NCBI GenBank assembly: GCA_941918925.1
Contig: OW799233.1
Coordinates: forward strand, 132,276,333 to 132,340,332
DNA: 64,000 bases
From: Phyto melanocephala
Taxonomy: Eukaryota; Arthropoda; Insecta; Diptera; Rhinophoridae
Direction: 5' to 3'
Shown: positions 12,001-24,000 of the stretch, one piece after another
Position numbering within the stretch: the stretch's first letter is position 1
How the letters are laid out: every line of letters begins with the position of its first letter
Made by a program: the position numbers and the translations under genes
Notes under the pieces: generated by a model
Told to the model about the DNA's origin: nothing
What the model saw: only the letters and a program-made list of their open reading frames with translations
Database searches by the model: none

Positions 12001-15000
12001 TATGTGGATGTACATTCTGTTTTTCTATATTTTATATAAAATTAGCCGCCCGGTATCAAGTGAAATAATAAAAAACCTACATGCATTAGGTCCGAAGATA
12101 CAATATTACCGATTTTACCCGTTTTTATCCCTTTTCCCCCTAACTTCCAAAATTTCGAATAAGTACAAAAATCCATTATAGATTGTTTTAAGGAGAGTAA
12201 CACTACGTTTTTATTTTTTTCCTATTGCTTTCCGTATCAAAGATAAATGCTGTTCAAAAAAGTACCAAAATTCAGTTTTTACCCGTTCTATCCGCTTAAA
12301 ACTCAAAATTTCCAAAAAGTACCAGACACCTATCCAATTATATTTAACAGGCTCTTTGGTCCTTTATGAATTTTTGTGATATCTTAATTAAGCCCGGAGA
12401 TACTGAGTAACCGATTTTACCCTTTTTTACCCGTAAACCGCTCGACGGATTTTGTGCAAACTTCACATAAACCATCTACTAAATAGTCCGAACAAAGCCA
12501 TTTTTGGTTCGGATAGGAGAGCCCGTTCTTGAGTTATAAAATTACAACGAAAAGTGGCATTGATTTTTATATATATAGAAGATATAATATTTATACAGCC
12601 GATTTTTTAATATCAAATCGTTACGTAATTTCACTATTTGCGAATGAGACTGTACTGGTAAGCTCAGGCATATAAGCAACTGAAGAGGTCAACAACTTAG
12701 TTCTTTTCTATTTTACAAAACAGAAAAAAAGGTAACTAGTGCTACATTGGGCCCTTCAACATCATGTTCATAGGTGTAAAGACCACATCGCAGCGTAATC
12801 AAGATTTCACATTTAATATTGTACACCTTTATGCTTTATTATTTCCGACACCATCTTTGATCTTTAATTTTTACATAGTAAACTGTATTCTTTTAGTCTG
12901 CCCTTTCATTTGAAACCTATATCGATACAGTTGACAAAAAAAAATAATATGCGCCATTTTATTTCAGACGCCATCTTGGATTTTACACTTTTTCTTAGTT
13001 TACTGTATTCTACTGATTAAGCCCTTTCATTTGACACCAACATTTTATAGGTAGAAAGTGACAAATATTTAATTACTATACTTTAGCCATATTTCCACCA
13101 TTTTATTTAGAACAGCATCTTAGGTTTTAACTTTTTTTAAATTTACTGGACTCTACTTCTCAAGCCCTTTTATTTAATACCGATATTGAGGGGTTTGAAG
13201 TGGGTAAATTTTTGATTTGATTCATATATATTTATGGTATGCCATTTTGTAGTGGCGGCCATCATGGATTTTAAACTTTTTTTGCTAGTCTGTCTAGCTC
13301 TTTCATTTGATACTCATGTTGACTCTCTCAATTTTCAGAAAGTTGAAAGCAATTGATTTTAGTTTGTAAATTTTACGAAACACCACAGCAGTTGTATTTT
13401 AGTGCTTGTAACTCAATTAATTTAAAACCGCTTTGTTAGTTTTTATTAGGAACCATTTCCGAGACTACGGCTTAATTTGGTACCCAAAAAAACTTGATAA
13501 AATTAAAAATAATATAACTTTTTTCCAAATTTTTTTTTTTTGCCTATAACTTGACCGATTAGTTTCGATTTTATTAAAATTTTTTAAGAATATCCCTTAA
13601 GGCACATAGTGCCTTGATATAGTAACGAGTAATATTAGTAAATTATTCTAGGATTGAAATATGTAAATTTTTGTGGTGAAAAATATAAAAAAAACATAGG
13701 CAGTCGTGTTAATTTGCTCGTATCTTAAAAAGATATAGGTCGATTGTGCTAGATTATATTAGCAATTCATTCCAGAATTTAAAAAAAATTGATATCACTT
13801 ACAGGTCTGTGCAACATGTTGGGGCTTTGAAAATTTGATTCAAACCAGCACGACACAATCGACTACCCTATTATTCTTTCAGAATGCAAAAAAAAAGCTT
13901 CTTACGTTAACAACTTTTAGTGAACGTAAATAGAAAATACCTTAGGAAACGAAAGTTAAAATACACTCCGGTTCACTGATTTAAAGGCACTAAAAATTAA
14001 AAAACCCCAATTTTGTTTGGTTTTGTATTAAATAAAGTATTACACAGTACAACACATGATTTGCCAACTCAATTCTGTTAACTGTATGTGAAATTAGACC
14101 CAAAAAGAAGAATTTCTGCATCATTCGTTTTGTCTTCTTACCTGCGATTTGAAGTTAGTATCGATTTGAAGTTAGTACTATCGTATAGGGGAATTTATCA
14201 CGTTTTAGGCCCTGTTGTTTGACATAGCTCGACAACCACTAGCCCAATTTAGTTGAAATAAATTTTAAAAAATTAAGAATTACAATTCCCTTAATCTTTA
14301 TATATATTGTTTTCCTATACAAGTAACACTTTCGAAGTTAAAAATGAATGTATGAAGGGAAAAAATTATTTTTTGCCTAAAAATTTAAATTTTTTTTTTT
14401 TAAATACATAAAAAATCCAAAATGGAAAAAAGTTTCAAGTCTAGTTATTTTTTCGCAAAGTCACATAACCTATGAGCAAAATGAGACAAAGATCATAAAA
14501 ATCGATGCACGCGTTTCGCTTTTATTCGCAATTGAGTAAATGTATGAATTTCAAAAATTTGCTCGAGATATGCACAACATTATTTGGAGAAAACATTGAC
14601 ACCTTTTTCATGATTCTGAGAATTAAAAAAAAAGGAATAAACAAAAGGTTATTTGATTTTTATGATTGCGGTAATAAATGTACGTGGACAATTAAACGGA
14701 AAGTGGACCTTTTTATTATTTTGGTTTTTCCGGTGGCTACCTATATGATTTTTTTACAGAAATGGCACCCACATTTAAGGGTGGTCATTATTTTGAAAGT
14801 TTTGCACAATTTGAAACGTACAAGTGCTGAATCAGGTATATAACCAGCCGCCCTTAAAATATGCGCCCATTTATAAGTACCTGGCAGTAAAATATTCAAA
14901 AATACGTAGTATTTATAGGTGTGCATTGATCGATTTTTGGCATTCAGCCAGTGCCGACGAACGCGAACAGTAAAAGTGATTTTTCTCCAGTTTTTTAAAA

Positions 15001-18000
15001 GTGAATAACAACAAAACATAAAATATATCAATATGGAAAACAACAAGTGCCCATATTTGGATGAATATTGTTACGTTTGTGGTCATATCGTCCGAAAAAT
15101 ACAGAAAAAAGATCGAAAAAATTTGTTTACTGAGCAATTCAAAACCGCGTATTGTAATTATTTCGATGAAGCAGATTTAAGTGGTGCAAATTTTACGCCG
15201 AACACAGTGTGCAACAGTTGTTATACTACCCTTCTAAAATGGATTCACGGAAAAAGTAGAAAGTTATCTTTTATGAAGCCAGTAATTTGGGTGGAAGACA
15301 CAACTGGACATGATGAATCCAGGTGCTATGCATGCATAAATTTTCGTCCTGGATTAAACAGACAACAATTGAAAACAAAAGTATACACTGCTGCATTTAC
15401 TGCCACACTTCCAGTGCAACGCCCTGCTGATACCGATGCACCTAAACCTCCGAGTGCGGATATAGCCGGAACCGTTTTCACCAATCCGACCGATTTGGAT
15501 GATGCTGATTGGATACCCGATATTGAAAATAGTGCACCACAACCGCTACCACAAATCGAAATGGATTACATTGTGGCCAAGCTGGGACTATCGCAACACG
15601 ACTCCGAATGGCTGACATCATTTTTGAAGAGAAGAAAACTCACACAGCAAAATGTCAGCGCAACATCATACCGACAACGCCAAGCTGATTTTCAGAAATT
15701 TTGGGCGAAATTTTGAAGAAAATCAAATACGATGAACACAAATGGAACATTTGTTGCGATCTGAAGGTGGTCAACATACTACAAGGGATTATAGAAAAGG
15801 GCGGATATCCAAAATATTCTGCTTCCTTTGTAATTGGGATTCACGATACAAAGGAAATCAATATCAATGTAAAGATTGGAAAGGAAGAACTCCCGAGCTC
15901 AACAAACAATTAAAATTACGCAATGAACCTATGATAAAGGACCTGGATGATATTTTGTTGCCACCGCTCCACATGAAACTGGGAATAGCTGGGAAATTCG
16001 TTGAAGTGGTGGTCAAAAAAGTTAACGGCGCCTTTGACTGTTTGAAATCCATCTTTCCGAAACTCAGTGATGAGAAAATTAAAAACGGTACGTATCGTAC
16101 TCTGTATTTCAATATTGTCATATCTAAATTTGTTAATTTCTATACATTCGCATTACCAATAATTTTTTCGTTTTTCTTATGTATTTAAAACAGGTATTCT
16201 CAATGGACCTGATATTCGGAAATTGATCAAAAGTGTTTCTTTCACACATTTGCTTTCTGAGCATCACGACCACCAACATGCATGGAACGCATTGAAAGAA
16301 GTAATAGAAGGCGTTCTAGGAAAGAACCGTGTCCAGCGAGAAGAGATACAGCAACGAGTGGACAGGTTGCTGTTTTATTTCGAAAAAATCGGTGCATCCA
16401 TGACGCTGAAATTGCATTTCTTGCACCACCACCTCGATACTTTTTTGGCACAATCACCTCAGGAATCAGACGAACAAGGAGAGAGGTTCCACCAGGTGAC
16501 CATGCCATTTGAAAAGCGGTTCAAAAGCAAAAAATTGGATGCATTGCTTGCGGAGGTTTGTTGGTGGAGTTCCACAATTATGCAGTTTGAAGAAAGCACC
16601 GAAGATGAAGACATTGAAATTGGTGGACACAGTGAAAGAAACACGCCCTTGAATAGTATGTGTATCTCGGATGACGATACAGACTCAGACCATGAATATG
16701 AACAACCTACGAAGAAAACAAGATCATCAGAACAACAAGCGTCAACTTCTACAAGGATGGATATTGCCAATAATTGAAAAAATGTTCTAAATTTTGTTTT
16801 TATGCATATTATAATTGCGTATTAATTGCATATTATTTTATTTTCATTAAGTTTTTATAAATAAAGTTTGTTTTTGCATGATAATTTTTTAATTTATATT
16901 TTTATTTTTATTTTAAGGGTGGTGGCTATAACTGATTTTTGAAATTCATACATTTACTCAATTGCGAATAAAAGCGAAACGCGTGCATCGATTTTTATGA
17001 TCTTTGTCTCATTTTGCTCAAAGGTTATGTGACTTTGCGAAAAAATAACTAGACTTGAAACTTTTTTCCATTTTGGATTTTTTATGTATTTAAAAAAAAA
17101 AAAATTTAAATTTTTAGGCAAAAAATAATTTTTTCCCTTCATACATTCATTTTTAACTTCGAAAGTGTTACTTGTATAGGAAAACAATATATGAACAGAT
17201 TAAGGGAATTGTAATTCTTAATTTTTTAAAATTTATTTCAACTAAATTGGGCTAGTGGTTGTCGAGCTATGTCAAACAACAGGGCCTAAAACGTGATAAA
17301 TTCCCCTATACGATATTACTAACTTCAAATCGATACTAACTTCAAATCGCAGGTAAGAAGACAAAACGAATGATGCAGAAATTCTTCTTTTTGGGTCTAA
17401 TTTCACATACAGTTCACAGAATTGAGTTGGCAATCAATTAACTGAAAAATGTTGTACTGTGTTATGCATACCAGCTAGACAACCAAAGAGCTACAAAAAA
17501 TTCTTAATTTTTAATCAAAAATACACGACTAAATGTGCAAAGGAGTTTGCTTAGTGGGAGGAGAAGATTTCTGTGGATTAAGCATGAAAATATATTTTGT
17601 AATGAGAACGAAATCGCGCTTTCTCAATGTTAACATTACAGAACAGTTTCGGCTGAATTTATGTGTATTTATGACACTGATTGGGAAGAGTCGAAGAAGC
17701 GAAAAGACTGCAATAAAATTAAATAACAGTAGTTGTATTTGGCTATATCGAATTCGTTACACACTTAAGCACCAAATATGTTGTGCATAAGTTTGTTAAG
17801 GCAAATGTGGGAATACGTTTAATTAAATGTGGAAACCCACTATGTTCTTAACATTACTTTTCGTTAAAATAAGATAACATGTTATTTCCCTAAGTAAAAA
17901 ACGAAACTAGTCGCAAATTTTGTATTTAACTTATCGGTAAGATTTAAAAGGGCCAGCTTGGCATAATTCAGTTATGCCTTAAATTTATAATTTGAACTTA

Positions 18001-21000
18001 TTTTGTTTGAATGGAATGATAGCGGTTAAGTAGAAATATATCTTATTTATTTCCGAAGCACAAAATTTACTTTCTTATATTATACAAAGTGTGCAATAAT
18101 ATACTTCTTTGCGAATATTGTAGCAAGTAATATGATCTATTTTTTTCCCAACATGCTGGAGTTTGTAAAAAAATAATGTCAAAACAAACAACAAAGCAAG
18201 CGCACACATACCGCATATTGTAAACCAAAACAAATTTACATAAGCATGTGACCGCTATTGGGTGCAGATTGTTTAGGGGGGGATTGTTTTGGGTGGCATA
18301 AGGAGGAGGAGGAGGAGGACTAGGTAACATTAAAACATTGAATGTTACCAGCTTATTGTATTGTTGAGTATTCGAAATGTTAGAAAGGGGTGTTTATTTA
18401 AAAAACGGGATAGCGAAAAATGACTTCAAGGATGCTTATGTGTACTTTCCTATTTTCCTTTTTTTACAAATGTAAGAAGGAGAAAACAGTAGAAGAGATA
18501 CTATACATAAATTAAAAATAAAAATTGGAAAAATGTTCATACATACAAATGTATGTAAAAAATTGTTTTCTTGAGCTTATGTATATTTCTATACAAATAT
18601 TTAGGAGTAAAATTAAAAATCAGTTTATTTTGTTAATCCTTGTGTACATACATAGTATAAAAATACGAAATTCAAAATTTTGTGTACAAAATAAATATTT
18701 TGTTTTTTAAGCTTAGTAGGTACTCTGTTTAAATTTGTTCAACATGTTTAACAACATTAGTTATTTCACATGAACATTAGTTATTTCACCAAACAAAAAC
18801 AAAAAAAATTATCAGCGCTTGCTTTGAATTTCGTACGAAATAACTGTCGTTAATATTATTCCATACAATATAAAATGTTGGTTGAATGTTGACAGGAACA
18901 TTTCATAGGTTGTTTTACAATAGACAATATTATCTCATAAGAATTTTGTAAGAATTTTTATGTGCAGTTTGACAGCACTTCGCATGGAATATTAAATGTC
19001 AGGCTTTACTCAAAATTTAATTTTAAAGGTCGTTGTTAAATTTTTAATAAAACACAAATTATTTAGAAAATTGTTGTCATTTCTTTTTATTATGATAAAT
19101 TGGTATGGTATGGCTATGTATGGAATAAAATATAGGCCAAATGGCCGCCGCGACCTCGGTGGCACACCTTTATCCGATGGTCCAAGTTTTCAATGACAAT
19201 GTTCAATTGTTGGGCACGATGATAAGTCGAGGTTGACTGCTCTTTTGCAACACTATAGCGAAAAACAACAATGTTTTCCGTTCAACGAACTAAGAAGGCA
19301 TTCACAGATGTTTTCACATTTCTTACAAACCTGCTTTGCTGAAATTTAAATATTTCTCACAATTCTCCCGATTGTAAACGAATTTGAACGATTATGTTGA
19401 CGAAAAGAATCACGAAGTGCACTATATGCAAAAAAGCTATCGAAAGTGAGTTCCGCTGCGTGAGGGGTTCGAAAAGTTGATTTCAACATACACACGGACA
19501 GACGGGCTTAGGTAAATCAATTTCTCTATCTATAAGGATCTAGAATATACATATATATTTTACAAAATGATAAACTTATATATACCCTTTTACACTCCCG
19601 TGTGAAAGATATATGTATAACTTAATAACTTTGTTTCTTTGCTATAAAAGAAAAAGGGAAGAATATCCTTATGTGAAAAGTATTAGGCTTTCAATAAAAA
19701 TTATTACTTAATGTTAGTATTAGGCAATGGCAGCATGGCCTTCAGCACATATGTTAAAAGTAACTTTATTTAATAAAAGAATAAACAAAACTAAAAAGTG
19801 TTTTAGTTTTAGATATAGAAATGAACTTATCGCAGAGTACGTTACGCACGACGAATTTTGGTCACCGCATCGATTGAACGAGTTTTCATATACACAAATG
19901 TGTTTGATTGTCGATTACGAATATTCGACCCAAAAAATTTCTTCATTCATTCCAGTTGTGCTTATAACAACCATATAAATATTTATATATTTTTATTATA
20001 CTTTATTTTCCAGAGAAAATTTTCAAAAATTGATTTATATTTTTACGACTTCTAAATAAAGAGTAAAATAATTCATTTTAAATGCTTCCGTAAATGCAAA
20101 ATCATGCAGAATATTTTTTAGTATTAATGTTTACATTACACTAATAAAAAGTCGGTTTCTTTTCGCCTAATATGCGCAATTTCTAATCACTTATTAGAGT
20201 GGAGTGCATTTCATTAGAATAGCGTCTTCCAATAAGAGGTTTCATTTCATTTAAAAGAGAAAAGATTATAGTTAAAACAAAATACTTTAGTTTTCGCTTT
20301 GCTGAAACCACATGCCGTCCAGTTAAAATTAAAAGAACTTCGTTGTCATGTTCCTATAACAAATGCCGTCAAAGTCACAGTCAGAGCAATTTCGGCCTTT
20401 TCTTAAAAAAGTAAGGCCCAATCACGTAATCTAACCAAAATCATTTCCAGATAGTTGCTCATCGTGGTTGCATTTGTTTCTAATCGATGGTTGTTTTTGA
20501 GCCCCCAATTCGATAATTTTGTGTATTTACGAAACCATTTAGTTGAAATGTCTTCATATGAAAATATGACTTTTTTACTTTAATTTGCTTCATTACCTAT
20601 TAAACAATTTGCCGACGCTTTTCATGTTTTGCTATTTTGAGCTCCTGAGTAAGATGAATTTTTTAATCATAAAGGTCGAGTTGTTATGTCAAAATTTGCT
20701 GCGCAGTGTTTCGTGAAATTTTAAAGTTGTTGAGTACGATGCCGAATTTGTGTTTTCGAGTTTTCTGCAACATTATCGTTCACAACAGCAATGTTTTTAA
20801 GAGACACACCTGTACGTTGATACACAGGAGTCATACTGTCAGTTACTGACTAGTATTCTAAAATTGTTTAGCAGAGGTACGTAAGTAAAATGTCAGGGTA
20901 TTCCACGTTAGTCCCGGCTCCGTGAGTCGACCTATACCTATGCATATGAAGTCGGATGTATCTGAATAATAAGTTTTATTAAAATTCTCCAGGTACGAGT

Positions 21001-24000
21001 AAATGAGTTTAATTGGCACTCATCCAGTTAATCCAATTAAATTTCACGCGGTTAATTGAATAACACAAGGAGTGTCTAAAAACAACTTTTATCTGCCCTA
21101 AAACCGCCCGATTTGACATTTTGCCACTGTGGAAAAAAGGCCCTCGAGAAGTATTCTAACGAAATTGTCAATTTTGTACAACGGGTGGCATACCCACCCA
21201 AATGTACAGAGCTTCGGCCTGTAAAAAGGTATTCCAGGACATTATCGATTTTAAGCGTAAGTGGACAACCTCTTTCAAAAAGAAAAAAATACCGAGAAAT
21301 AGCCAATATTTTAATGTTTAGTGAATTTGAGAATTTTTATTTATTTATCTTATACAAGTATGAGTTTTTTTTTTTTGGCTCACTCTTTAATAGGAGGCCA
21401 TTGTAGGCAGTATACGAAAAATTTTAAAATTTGTCCACTTTGTTTGCACTCTAATTTAAACAATTGAAGAGCTAGAAGCTGTCAGTAGTTGTTCGCCGTC
21501 CGAAGTAGTTGCCGTACACCGTATGCAAAGTATTCGAAATTGCTTGGGCAAAATACTTTCGACCTTATTCATAACAAGAAACTCTGTGCTAACTAACGAG
21601 CTGTTAACTTTTTTATGTGTTATGAAAATGCTTTTGCTTATAACCCAGCATTTACACATGAAAGTAATTTCATGAAATTCGCAATACACTCACACTTCTT
21701 CACTAACATTTATTTTACTTTCCACTCAGATTTCAACGATTTTTTTAAGAAAGTAAATTTTGACGTTTTCAAAAAAGTAAAGTGACAAATGGTAAACACT
21801 GTTGCGAACTAATAAAACTTACACAAAATTACAGGATTGTGGTAAAATAATAATTGTAAAAATAAATTATTTTTGTATATATGAAGAGATTTATTATAAT
21901 ATTTATCCTTCAAATATACATAAAGAATAATAATCATTGTAAAACAATAATTTTATTAAAAATTAACAAAAATTATTTTTTTCAACTATTGCCTTTTAAA
22001 TTTGTGTATGAAATATTCTTGGTAACTCTAAAGGTAGTAAAAAAATGGAGCCAAATTAAGCTCATCAATGTACAATGTATAGCAATTATTGCGACTCTAC
22101 GCTTCGACGACATTTTTAAAATGAAATTTCACTTTCCTGTGTAAACGCACAAGAAATTTACATGAAAGTGGACTATTTCATATAAATTTTTATTTAAATA
22201 TAATACGTGTTCAGAAATGTCATGAAATCACTTTCATGTGTATGCAGGGTAAGATGGTACATTCTAATGTAATTCATTTAGATTTTGTTTGGTTACCCTT
22301 GTAATCACACTACACGACTATGGTACGTACAACCATTGAAAACCATTAAAAATTGTTTTGTTGTATTTGTTGCTGTTGCTTTCTATATTTGTTGAATTAA
22401 AGTAGATGATAGTGAGAGAGTTTTACACACAAAATGTACTTGCATACATGCATGCATAAAAATGTATACATAGAGAAGTCAGTCATAGCTGTTAGTGTGC
22501 TGCTTTTGATGGCTGGTCTAGTAAAGCTTTTATTTCTATATTTTGCCATTACATATTTCGCTTCAACGTGCCCGTAGTGCAAATCGATATTTATGATTTT
22601 TCTTTACATTATTCGTACACATCTTTTGTTGGATTCTACATAAATACTACATACACTTTCTGGGAATTGTAAGTGCATATGCATTTTTTGTGCCATTCAG
22701 CAGAATATTTATACCCTTCACCTGTGTTGCACAAGGGTATATATAGCTTTGTCATTCCGTTTGTAATTTCTACAATTTTCATTTCCGACCCCATAAAGTA
22801 TATATTTTCTGAAAGCTTGTGAATAGAGGTGTCGATTAAGCCCTGACCGTCTGTCCGTGTGTTGGTTGAAATCAACTTTTAGAAGCAACTATATGTTCCC
22901 CAGATCTGTGTATGGTATCAATCTCTTGGAAATATCCGGAAATTAATGAATTCAACACAATCGCCCTATAACTTTCTGAGATATGAGCAAAAAACCACGA
23001 CCACCTCGTTTTTTTCACAATTACAACAACAACATACATATATTCTGGTTATAATAAACGTGGCATCGAATCCCAGCTGAGCCAAACAAATTTTTTTTAT
23101 TTTATTTTTTTACTTTATATATTATTTATATTTTTATTATTTTTTTTTTAATTTTTTAAAAAAATTTTTTTTTGTAATTTATTTTTGTTTTTAATGTACA
23201 TATATTTTTTTTGTAATTTTTTTTTAGAAACACATACTTAAACTCAATTATAATTTTACAATGGTATGTTTTTTACATGAGATGAATGGTAATACAAGCA
23301 ATTGTTATTGCATGACTACACGTTGTGAAGGGTATATAAGATTCGGCACGGGCGAATATAGCACTGTTACTTGTTTTATTTTATTTTTATTTTATTGCAT
23401 TTAAGAAAATTGGTTTATTTAATTCCAACACACTAAACTTGATCTAATTTTCAAAGAAAAAACAAAACGAATAATTTATAAGGAATAGTCTTTCTATACA
23501 ATTTGAAAAACTGTTTTTTTAAAAAGATAATAGTATTTAGTAGACATTTTGAGGTTTTATAAATTCGTAGACAATTTATATAATTTTGCCGGTGACATTC
23601 CCTTAATGTTTTCAGAATATAGCATTTATATATGTATATTAGACAGTATTATTATTATTGAAATTATGTATAATGCATATCGTGAACAAATAAAAATAAG
23701 AAACACTTACGTTGATGTTTATCAGCTAATTGAACCAAGGTATTTGGAAGATCTCGTCTTCTATAGAAGCACATTACTTTGGCCTCAACATTACCACTTT
23801 GACTTTTATTCAATTCTTCAATACGACGTATTAAATATGGACTATTTGGAGAAGTCTCTACATAGACATAGTCTGAAATTAAAGAAACAAATTTTAATTA
23901 ATAAGAAATAAAAGAAAATCTTTTTAAAAAATACATATTAAAAATCTCTTAAAAATACAATAAGGTTTTAATTTTTTAAAACCCACATATGTTGCAACAA

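Larger units (their letters stand above)
11806..13880 (+). repeat. Hairpin-head repeat copy with tandem body, interrupted
   Basis: A degraded head (CTATATTTGGCCATGCTGAT ... TATACCCTTCACC, 11811-11850), a Helitron-type insertion (about 12040-12580), a tandem array (12830-13330), the segment GTTGTATTTTAGTGCTTGTA, and a tail block (13720-13870) with CGATTGTGCT and AGCAATTCATTCC. The final GGGTATA end is lost. Confidence 0.5.
14043..17461 (+). mobile_element. DNA transposon with more than 500-bp terminal inverted repeats (unassigned, CMC/Chapaev-like ends)
   Basis: A 3.4-kb element with inverted repeats at 14043-14558 and 16935-17461, flanked by TTA. The ends read CACAGTACAACA. Between them lies one gene-like region (15033-16777) with an intron and an AATAAA at about 16858. 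The repeats are almost identical, so the insertion is recent. CAC termini with a 3-bp TTA duplication fit the CMC (CACTA/Mirage/Chapaev) group, but I could not confirm the superfamily from the protein. The enclosed gene is broken, so this copy is presumably non-autonomous. Confidence 0.88.

Noticed and set aside
16242..16770. Minus-strand frames of 88 and 103 codons
   Set aside because: Antisense shadows of the last exon of the transposase-like gene.
14040..17464. TTAA target of a piggyBac or Kolobok element
   Set aside because: The left flank is TTA followed by CAC and the right is GTG followed by TTA; a TTAA duplication is not present.
23549..23911. A 120-codon plus-strand frame
   Set aside because: It is the antisense of MTA1-like exon 2 and flanking intron.
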